12,866 nucleotides of DNA from CAIWAH01 sp043755815 (GTDB taxonomy: Bacteria > Verrucomicrobiota > Verrucomicrobiia > Limisphaerales > UBA9464), in assembly GCA_043755815.1 (NCBI GenBank), contig JAYUSF010000267.1:1-12866 (forward strand), written 5' to 3'. Shown in pieces: positions 6,495 to 12,866 of the stretch. Below the pieces are notes generated by a model. That model searched no databases. It was not told the DNA's origin and worked only from the letters and a program-made list of their open reading frames with translations. The first letter of the stretch is position 1. Each line of letters starts with the position of its first letter. Made by a program: the position numbers and the translations under genes.

Positions 6495-7432
6495 CCTGGA
6501 ACCGCCGCCATCTGCTCGACCTCCAGTCACTTTCGACGGAAGAACTCACGTTGATCCTCGACACTTCCCGGCACTTCAAAGCCTTGGGCGAACGCCCCAA
6601 GAAAAAGGTGCCCGCGCTGTTGGGGAAGACGGTGATCAACCTGTTTGTCGAGCCCAGCACCCGCACGCGGATCAGCTTCGAACTGGCGGCCGTCCGGCTC
6701 AGCGCCGACGTCGTCAACGTGTCGGCCGAGGCCAGTTCGCTGAAGAAAGGCGAGTCGCTGAAGGACACGATCCTGAACCTGGAAGCGCTGCAGGCGGACT
6801 TCGTGATCCTGCGACACAGCGCGAGCGGCGCGCCCCATTTTCTCAGCCGCTTCGCCAAGGCCCACATCGTCAACGGCGGTGACGGCGCCCACGAACATCC
6901 CACGCAAGGTCTGCTTGATGTCTTCACCATCCGCGAGCGGAAAGGCCCGATCGCGGGCCTGAACGTGACCATCCTCGGTGACATTCTCTACAGCCGGGTG
7001 GCGCGCTCCAACATCTGGGCCCTGATCAAACTCGGGGCCAAAGTCACCCTGTGCGGCCCGCCCACCCTGGTCCCGAAGCAACTGGAGTCGCTCCACCCCA
7101 ACGTGAGGGTCACCTGGAATCTCGAGTCGGCCCTGCGCGGCGCCGACGTGGTCAACCTGCTCCGCATCCAGCACGAACGGCAACGGGTGACCATGTTCCC
7201 CGGCATTGGGGAATACGCCGCACTATTCGGGCTGAACCCCGCGCGGATGGGGTGGGTAAAACCGGACGCGCTCATCATGCACCCCGGTCCGATCAACCGT
7301 GGCGTCGAGATTGAAAGCGACGTCGCGGACGGCGATCAGTCCGTGATCCTGGAACAGGTGACCAACGGACTGGCGGTGCGGATGGCCGTGCTCTTCCTCC
7401 TCAATGGCGGCCGTTCCGGCGAATTGAGCTGA
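6491..7432 (+). CDS. pyrB: Aspartate carbamoyltransferase, catalytic chain
   Basis: Makes carbamoyl aspartate from carbamoyl phosphate and aspartate, the first committed step of pyrimidine synthesis. It is 313 residues, full length. Carbamoyl phosphate binding STRTR is at residues 56-60, the SSLKKGES loop at 82-89, HPTQGLLDVFTI at 136-147, and MHPGPINRGVEI at 263-274. AGGAG (6478-6482) lies 8 nt before the ATG, a strong ribosome binding site. It overlaps pyrR by 4 nt. Neither a regulatory chain (pyrI) nor dihydroorotase (pyrC) follows, although pyrR-pyrB-pyrC is a common order, so this unit is short. Confidence 0.97.
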   Translation: MTWNRRHLLDLQSLSTEELTLILDTSRHFKALGERPKKKVPALLGKTVINLFVEPSTRTRISFELAAVRLSADVVNVSAEASSLKKGESLKDTILNLEALQADFVILRHSASGAPHFLSRFAKAHIVNGGDGAHEHPTQGLLDVFTIRERKGPIAGLNVTILGDILYSRVARSNIWALIKLGAKVTLCGPPTLVPKQLESLHPNVRVTWNLESALRGADVVNLLRIQHERQRVTMFPGIGEYAALFGLNPARMGWVKPDALIMHPGPINRGVEIESDVADGDQSVILEQVTNGLAVRMAVLFLLNGGRSGELS

Positions 7433-7679
7433 GCAACCTTCTAGGCCTCAACAGGATGGACTTTGGCTGTGTGCCTTCAATCAGTTGGGTGTTCACCCAG
7501 TCCTCCTGAGCGGACAGCGGAGAATAACCAGTTTTGAGGGGCAGCCAGCCGGTTCGTTCTGTTCCAGTCTGCGCCCAAACTAGGAACCTCGGATGACGCC
7601 TGCTCCAGTCAGGTTGACCCATTGCCAATTGGCGCGTTGCCCGGCCCCGCATCTGCTATCACTCTCTTCCAGAATCCGT
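7433..7679. other. Intergenic region between pyrB and the DUF1800 gene
   Basis: 247 nt with lower GC than the flanking genes and no gene I can support. It contains a short palindrome GCCAATTGGC (7624-7633) and a 6-bp inverted repeat at 7486-7499 without a T run. An AGGA (7582-7585) sits 7 nt before an in-frame ATG at 7593. The promoter for the DUF1800/DUF1501 pair must lie here or further upstream, but no convincing -35/-10 pair is visible. Confidence 0.4.
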
Positions 7680-10217
7680 ATGAAACCAAATTGGTCGCAC
7701 TCCAGGTTGACCGCCCTTTCCCTTTCTGTCGGATGGCTGTCCGGTTTCGGCACATTGCCCACGTGGGGAGCGGAGACTCCCGATATCCTTGCAATCGGCC
7801 TGCTGAATGGGCGACCCGTGGTTGATTTTTCACCGGCACCGGCCGCGGTCGAATACCGTCTCCTGCAGGCTTCCGCCCCAACGGAGAACTTTACGCCCGA
7901 CAGCGGAGGAGTTCTTGCGGGCTTCCGGCTCACTGGCGGCTTGTTGGGCGACGACAACCGCTTTTTCCGGGTCGAGTCAGTCCCGCTTTCAGCCGAGGCT
8001 CTGGCCGCCACCACCCTGCTGCACCGCATCGCCTACGGGCCAACTCCGGACGAACTGGACCGGGTCCGTCGCCTCGGGCCGGCCGCCTACCTCGAGGAGC
8101 AACTGGCGCCGGAGAAGATCTCCGAAACCCTCGACCTTGCGGATGCCGCCCCGAAGTGGAAACAGGTCATCGTCACCGGAGTCGCCACGACCTCGGGCGG
8201 TCAGACGCGGATCTACGTCTATCTGGACGGGCCCGGTGACGCCTATCTCGACAACCTGCGGTTGGTCCAAGGGACGAGCGACAACGGCACCCAGGCAAAT
8301 CTGCTGCGAAACGCCGACTTCGAGACCGGACTCGCCGGCACTTGGACGGTATCGGCCAACCTGGCGGCGTCGGCCGTTACCACGGATTACGCCCAGTCCG
8401 GTAACGGCAGCCTCCACCTGGTGGCCTCGGCGGGTGGCGATTCGCAGGAAACGTCGATTTATCAGGTTGTCACTCCGACAGTGCCGTTGGGAACCCCGTT
8501 GACGGTGAGCCTCTGGTATCGCACCTCGGCGGAGGACAGCAAACTTGTGGTTCGCTTGGGCGGCAGCGGCGTCACCAGCTTCACGAGCCTCTCGGGCCAG
8601 GACAATTCCCCCGCCCCCATCTTCGCGAAACTGCTCAGCGGTGAAGGCACGCTCACGGATCTTCGCGCCTGGCACATCCTCCACGCGGTTCAGGCCAAGC
8701 GACAGTTGATGGAAGTCATTCGGCAGTTTTTGGAAAACCACTTCGTCACCCAGATTTCGAAGACCCGCGACTACTTTGACAGCCGGGGTTACGACGGCAC
8801 CCAGTCGGACCGCATATCGACCCGCGCCGAGTTGGTGGAAAACCTCCGCTGGCAGGAGGCCCTGTTGCGCCCCGACTGCACGTTTCTCGACCTGCTCAAG
8901 ATCAGCGCCGAAAGCCCGGCCATGATCATTTATCTCGATACGGTGGGTTCACGCGGAAACGGATCCAGAATCGCGAATGAAAACTACGCCCGGGAACTGT
9001 GCGAACTCTTCTGCTTCGGGGTGGACAACGGTTACGACCAGCAGGACATCGTGCAAATTTCGCGGGTTTGGACCGGTTGGACCACCGAACTGGTCAACAC
9101 CAACCAGGAATTCAACCCCTTTGCCGCCCGTTCAACCAACTACATTGACCCCGCCCTGACCAATCAGACCGAACTGACCGCCAACCCAAATCTCCAGGGC
9201 CTTTGGGCATTCAACTACAAGGGCAGCCGGCACAACGTCTCGGCCAAATACCCGTTCTACCAGACCAAAGCGGACGGCTCGGTCGACACGACCAAGCCGA
9301 AGGTGGTTCCAAACCGCTTCGGTTCGCGCTGGGCCGGCAAAGCCTACGGTTTGGTGCTTGCCGCCAACCAAACCGGCACCAACGGCATCAGGGAGGGATA
9401 CGAACTGGTCAACCACATGGCAAACCAACCCTTCACCATGGAATTCCTGTCCGTGAAACTCTGCCGCCTGCTGGTCCACGACGGGTTTCACCTGGGCTAC
9501 GATTTCAGTGACGACCAGCACACCCCCGAAGAAGACCTAGTCTACCAGTGCATGCTCGCGTGGGACAATGGTTCGCCCAAAGGTCAGGTCCGCGATGTGC
9601 TGCAAGTGATCGTTAACTCGGAGCTGTTCCGCTCCAACGCCGGGTCGCTGCAAAAGGTTAAAACCCCGCTAGAATTTGCCGTCAGCACCGTCCGGGCGCT
9701 TCGCTCCCAGAATGAGGACGGCTCCTTTACTGCCGATTCCGACGGCTACGCCCTGGCCGGCATCATCAATCGCGCCGGCCGGCTCCGGCTGTTCGACCGG
9801 GCCGAACCCGATGGCTACGCGGAGGATGCGCCAGCCTGGATCAGCGCGGGCACGCTGACGGAGCGGATCCGCTTCGTGCAGTCGGCGCTGATGCCCGCGG
9901 GGATGACCGGCAAGTCCGACGCGGGCGCCGCCACCGTCACCGATCCGGTCGGCCTCGTGCGCAAGAAACTGCCGGCCGCCCAACTGAACGATGCCAACGC
10001 CGTCGCGGCTTACTTCACCGAACTGCTCTTCCCGGCAGAAGGCGCCGCCAACCTCGCTGAATTCAGGGAGTTGGCCGTGAAGTATCTCAATACCGCCGAT
10101 GACGGCATCGCCACTTCGGCCTTCAGCAGCCTTGCGGTCGGGACGACCAACTACGACCTGCGCCTTCGCGGCATGGTCGCCCTGCTGATGTCCACCCAAC
10201 GCTTTCACGAACAGTAA
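7680..10217 (+). CDS. Secreted DUF1800 protein with an internal carbohydrate-binding-like domain
   Basis: 845 residues from ATG 7680. I preferred this start because it begins a Sec signal peptide (MKPNWSHSRLTALSLSVGWLSG, then ...WGAE). An upstream ATG at 7593 has a better ribosome site (AGGA, 7 nt away), but its 29 extra codons are AT-ending and would bury the signal. DUF1800 hallmarks: LLHRIAYGPTPDELDRVRRLG with AAYLEEQLAPE (about residues 113-145), a block around QLMEVIRQFLENHF (about 340-354), NENYARELCELFCFGVDNGY followed by QQDIVQISRVWTGW (about 433-466), and the C-terminal RGMVALLMSTQRFHEQ. Between the first and second, about residues 160-310, sits a beta-rich stretch with LLRNADFETGLAGTWTV, which looks like a CBM4/9-type module. 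The family function is unknown. DUF1800 genes usually precede DUF1501 genes in this group, as here (33 nt apart). Confidence 0.9.
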   Translation: MKPNWSHSRLTALSLSVGWLSGFGTLPTWGAETPDILAIGLLNGRPVVDFSPAPAAVEYRLLQASAPTENFTPDSGGVLAGFRLTGGLLGDDNRFFRVESVPLSAEALAATTLLHRIAYGPTPDELDRVRRLGPAAYLEEQLAPEKISETLDLADAAPKWKQVIVTGVATTSGGQTRIYVYLDGPGDAYLDNLRLVQGTSDNGTQANLLRNADFETGLAGTWTVSANLAASAVTTDYAQSGNGSLHLVASAGGDSQETSIYQVVTPTVPLGTPLTVSLWYRTSAEDSKLVVRLGGSGVTSFTSLSGQDNSPAPIFAKLLSGEGTLTDLRAWHILHAVQAKRQLMEVIRQFLENHFVTQISKTRDYFDSRGYDGTQSDRISTRAELVENLRWQEALLRPDCTFLDLLKISAESPAMIIYLDTVGSRGNGSRIANENYARELCELFCFGVDNGYDQQDIVQISRVWTGWTTELVNTNQEFNPFAARSTNYIDPALTNQTELTANPNLQGLWAFNYKGSRHNVSAKYPFYQTKADGSVDTTKPKVVPNRFGSRWAGKAYGLVLAANQTGTNGIREGYELVNHMANQPFTMEFLSVKLCRLLVHDGFHLGYDFSDDQHTPEEDLVYQCMLAWDNGSPKGQVRDVLQVIVNSELFRSNAGSLQKVKTPLEFAVSTVRALRSQNEDGSFTADSDGYALAGIINRAGRLRLFDRAEPDGYAEDAPAWISAGTLTERIRFVQSALMPAGMTGKSDAGAATVTDPVGLVRKKLPAAQLNDANAVAAYFTELLFPAEGAANLAEFRELAVKYLNTADDGIATSAFSSLAVGTTNYDLRLRGMVALLMSTQRFHEQ

Positions 10218-10250
10218 GCCCACGACCGGACGCAATCGGAGTCAACCGCC

Positions 10251-11927
10251 ATGAACATCATCTCCCGCCGCTCTTTCCTCTCGCACTCGGCCGCCCTCGG
10301 TTTGGGCACAGCGCTCGCCACCCTCACCGATGTCCCGCTCGTCATGAAACGGGCCCTCGCCGAAGGCAGCATCGGTCTGCCCGGAAGCAACGGCCGCGTC
10401 AAAAAACTGCTCTTCATCTTCCTTCGCGGGGCCAATGACGGACTGAATACGCTGATCCCTTTTGGCGATTCTGCCTACGGGCCGCCGAACCGGATCGATC
10501 TCGAGATCAAGAAGGATCCCCTCCAACCTTATACGGCAACCGGACGGGCTTTTTTCCCGGAAGCGGGCTCCGCCGCCGGGACCTACGCGCATCCCTACGG
10601 GCTGGGCCTGGGCAACGGGTTCGCAGCGCTGCACCCGTCGCTGAAATTCCTGGCGCCGATCTACAACGCCGGCGATCTGGCGGCAATCCACCGCGTCGGC
10701 TACCCGAAACAGAGCCGCTCGCATTTTGACTCCCAGAACTACTGGGAATCCGGCGCCCCCAACAACAACAACACGAAGGACGGAATCCTTTACCGGGCCA
10801 TGGTTGAATCCGGCCTCGCCAATACCGCCCCGCTCACCGGCGTCAGCATCGGGTCTTCCCTGCCGCTGATCCTGCGCGGTTCAAAGGCCGCGATGACCAA
10901 CGTCAGCGATCCCACGCGCTTCAACCTGCTGGCGGTGCCCAATACGCCCCAAGGCAATGCCAAGGCGGATGCCTTCCTGGCCGCCGCAAACCAGGCGAAG
11001 TTCGCCGACAAACGCGACCGTGAATTCCTCGAACTGCAATACGGCAACCTGGCGAGTTCGCTCCAGATCTTCGCCAACATCGACTTCTCGGAAACGGGAA
11101 ACACGTTCCGCGACGATATCGCCACGGACGGTGACACCGACTACGCCAACGCGAACGGTGGCGGCTATTACCTCTTTCCCACCACCAACGACAAGAACGG
11201 CGGCTGGCGGCGCAGTTCAACCACAACCCGCGCCGACAAATACGTCGTGCCCACCAGCAGCTACGAGCTCTTCGCCCGACTCAAGGCCGCGGCGCTCGTC
11301 CTCAACAAGACGGACGCACTGGTCTCAGGAATCTCAATCGACGGCTGGGACACCCACAGCGACCAAGTGGACCAACCCAACGCCACCAACACGACGGGTT
11401 CTCACACGGGCGCACATGCCAACCTGCTCCGCCGCGTCGGTTGGGCCATGTATGCTTTGAACAAGTATTTTACCCGCTATGCGGACAAATGCCGTTGGGA
11501 CGATGTCGCGGTCGTAACGCTTTCCGAATTCGGCCGCACCTCGATTGAGAACTCGGACAATGGCACCGACCACGCGGAGGCCGGCGTCATGTTCGCCGCC
11601 GGCGGTGGCCTGAAGGGCTTCGAAGCGGGCCCGCTCGGCGAAGTGAAACGCACCGGCGTCTTCAACTGCGGTGGGATTGGCGACCAATCCGTGCCGTGGC
11701 AAACCGGCCCCACAGGAACGCTGTTCAAGGCCACCGGCCGGTATCTCCAACGGAACACGGACTACCGTTCGGTGCTTGGCAAACTGATCCGCGATCACCT
11801 CGGCTCCACGCAGGAACAGCTCAACCGGATCATCCCCGGATACACTGTCGGCTCGGAAAGCCTGAAGTCGAAGGGCACTCAAACCCGGGACAATACCCCG
11901 GTCATTGGCGAACCGGATCTGGTCTGA
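10251..11927 (+). CDS. Tat-exported DUF1501 protein (alkaline phosphatase-like fold)
   Basis: 558 residues, ATG 10251, with GGAG (10238-10241) 9 nt upstream. The N-terminus SRRSFLSHSAALGLGTALATL (from residue 5) is a twin-arginine signal, so the protein is exported folded. DUF1501 motifs: KKLLFIFLRGANDGLNTLIP (about residues 51-70), SIDGWDTHSDQ (about 362-372), and VVTLSEFGRTSIEN with GTDHAEAGVMFAAGGG (about 421-455). These metal- and active-site-like residues (Asp/Asn in RGANDG, Asp/His in WDTH, Glu in SEFGR, Asp/His in TDH) match the sulfatase/phosphatase-like fold attributed to the family. The real substrate is unknown. It very likely works with the DUF1800 protein encoded 33 nt upstream in the same transcript. 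Confidence 0.93.
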   Translation: MNIISRRSFLSHSAALGLGTALATLTDVPLVMKRALAEGSIGLPGSNGRVKKLLFIFLRGANDGLNTLIPFGDSAYGPPNRIDLEIKKDPLQPYTATGRAFFPEAGSAAGTYAHPYGLGLGNGFAALHPSLKFLAPIYNAGDLAAIHRVGYPKQSRSHFDSQNYWESGAPNNNNTKDGILYRAMVESGLANTAPLTGVSIGSSLPLILRGSKAAMTNVSDPTRFNLLAVPNTPQGNAKADAFLAAANQAKFADKRDREFLELQYGNLASSLQIFANIDFSETGNTFRDDIATDGDTDYANANGGGYYLFPTTNDKNGGWRRSSTTTRADKYVVPTSSYELFARLKAAALVLNKTDALVSGISIDGWDTHSDQVDQPNATNTTGSHTGAHANLLRRVGWAMYALNKYFTRYADKCRWDDVAVVTLSEFGRTSIENSDNGTDHAEAGVMFAAGGGLKGFEAGPLGEVKRTGVFNCGGIGDQSVPWQTGPTGTLFKATGRYLQRNTDYRSVLGKLIRDHLGSTQEQLNRIIPGYTVGSESLKSKGTQTRDNTPVIGEPDLV

Positions 11928-11979
11928 TCGGTGCACCGAATCGTTCCCGGGGCGCGCGGCCCCGCTCCGGCAAAAAGCA

Positions 11980-12009
11980 AAACGGCGCAGGTCAAAACCT
12001 GCGCCGTTT
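11980..12009 (-). terminator. Strong terminator hairpin between converging DUF1501 gene and glnA
   Basis: Perfect 13-bp inverted repeat: AAACGGCGCAGGT (11980-11992) and its reverse complement at 11997-12009, with a 4-nt loop. Two more bases (GC) pair beyond a one-base bulge. Read on the minus strand it is followed by TTTTGCTTTTT, so it is an intrinsic terminator for glnA. On the plus strand it has only GTTTGCTCT after it, so its action on the DUF1501 transcript is weaker or uncertain. Confidence 0.9.
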
Positions 12010-12029
12010 GCTCTGAGAAGATGCTCCGG

Positions 12030-12866
12030 TTACTTCTTGGCCGCCTTCTTGGTCGGCAGGGGCACCGTGGCGATCGTCTGCAAGATGCGGCTGGCAATCT
12101 TGTAGGGGTCACCCTGCGAATTCGGACGGCGATCTTCGAGGTAGCCCTTGTAGTCGTTGTTCACGAAGCTATGGGGAACGCGGATGGAGGCACCGCGATT
12201 CGCCACGCCGTAGTTGAACTTGTCGATCGATTGGGTCTCGTGGAGGCCCGTCAAACGCAGGTGATTGTCCGGGCCATACACGGCGATGTGCTCGTTCTTG
12301 TATTTGTCGAACGCCGCCATGAGCGCCTCGAAGTATTCCTTCCCGCCGGTTTCGCGCATGAACTTGGTCGAGAAGTTGGAATGCATGCCGGAGCCGTTCC
12401 AGTCCACGTCCTTGCCCAGGGGCTTGCAGTGGAAGTTCACGTCCACGCCGTATTTCTCGCACAGGCGGACGAGGAGGTAGCGGGCCATCCACACCTGGTC
12501 GGCCGCGCTCTTGGAACCTTTCCCAAAGACCTGAAACTCCCACTGGCCCTTCGCCACTTCGGCGTTGATGCCCTCGTGGTTGATGCCGGCGTCAAGGCAG
12601 AGGTCGAGGTGCTCCTCGACGATCTTGCGGGCGACGCAGCCGACGCTGGAGTATCCGACACCTGTGTAGTAAGGGCCTTGAGGGCCGGGATAGCCGCCTT
12701 CGGGGAAACCGAGGGGACGGCCGTTCTCGTAGAGGAAATATTCCTGTTCGAAACCGAACCAAGTGCCCACATCGTCGGCGATGGTGGCGCGGGAGTTTGA
12801 AACGTGAGGGGTGCCGTTGGCGTTGTAAACTTCGCACATGACAAGCACGCCGTTGATGCGGGTCTT
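12030..12866 (-). CDS. glnA: Glutamine synthetase, eukaryote-like type II (beta), 5'-truncated
   Basis: ATP-dependent amidation of glutamate to glutamine, the main route of ammonia assimilation. The frame stays open to the window edge (KTRING before the first GTG at 12848), so the start lies beyond it and perhaps 95 residues are missing. Seen: NSRATI, WFGFEQEYFL (metal-binding Glu), INAEVAKGQWEFQVF (metal Glu), NFHCKPLGKDVDWNGSGMHSNFSTK (His/nucleotide site), ANRGASIRVP and YLEDRRPNSQGDPY (Arg and Glu of the active site). These follow the short (about 340-370 aa) type II pattern rather than the 470-aa type I enzyme of E. coli, so no adenylylation site is expected. It ends in a Lys/Ala-rich tail (PTKKAAKK). 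No PII or other nitrogen gene is visible in the window. Confidence 0.95.
   Translation of the reverse strand, partial: KTRINGVLVMCEVYNANGTPHVSNSRATIADDVGTWFGFEQEYFLYENGRPLGFPEGGYPGPQGPYYTGVGYSSVGCVARKIVEEHLDLCLDAGINHEGINAEVAKGQWEFQVFGKGSKSAADQVWMARYLLVRLCEKYGVDVNFHCKPLGKDVDWNGSGMHSNFSTKFMRETGGKEYFEALMAAFDKYKNEHIAVYGPDNHLRLTGLHETQSIDKFNYGVANRGASIRVPHSFVNNDYKGYLEDRRPNSQGDPYKIASRILQTIATVPLPTKKAAKK

Noticed and set aside
7486..7499. Short inverted repeat TGGGTG/CACCCA after pyrB
   Set aside because: It has a loop of only 2 nt at full pairing and no T run, so it does not support a terminator or a clear operator.
7593..7679. Upstream ATG (7593) as the start of the DUF1800 protein
   Set aside because: It has an AGGA site at good spacing, but the added 29 codons have codon use unlike the gene and put 29 polar and Cys-containing residues before a clear signal peptide. 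It is kept as an alternative only.

Overview
The window is a GC-rich (roughly 60-65%) bacterial chromosome segment that most resembles a Verrucomicrobium, probably of the Pedosphaera/Limisphaera side of the phylum. Three things point there: a Minf_1886-type protein known from Verrucomicrobia and Planctomycetes, an adjacent pair of secreted DUF1800 and DUF1501 proteins typical of the PVC group, and a eukaryote-like (type II/beta) glutamine synthetase. No phage, insertion sequence, tRNA, rRNA or CRISPR is visible. This is a core-gene region with some lineage-specific parts.

Layout. 1-2697 (+) is leuS, cut at its 5' end and expanded by several in-frame insertions; two of these are DNA palindromes translated as part of the protein. 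2765-2905 and 2909-3310 (+) are a 46-residue one-pass membrane protein and the Minf_1886-family protein, 3 nt apart. On the minus strand lie fabD (3427-4350) and, upstream of it, a secreted beta-propeller protein (4500-5528). 5616-5834 (+) is a small conserved-looking protein. It is followed by a pyr attenuator (5851-5954) and the pyrimidine pair pyrR-pyrB (5961-7432), whose start and stop codons overlap. A 247-nt gap leads to the DUF1800/DUF1501 pair (7680-10217 and 10251-11927, +). A perfect 13-bp terminator hairpin (11980-12009) separates that pair from the convergent glnA (12030 to beyond the window end, -).

How the genes work together. pyrR and pyrB form a pyrimidine unit. Its leader contains a match to the PyrR RNA-binding motif, an intrinsic terminator ending just before the pyrR start, and a competing antiterminator, so the whole switch can be traced in the sequence. 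The DUF1800 protein has a Sec-type signal and the DUF1501 protein a twin-arginine signal, which suggests a pair working outside the cytoplasm. leuS, fabD and glnA are housekeeping genes with no evident functional link to each other.

The most unusual features are the translated palindromic elements in leuS and the complete PyrR attenuator outside the Firmicutes. All assignments come from reading motifs by eye; no database search was run.
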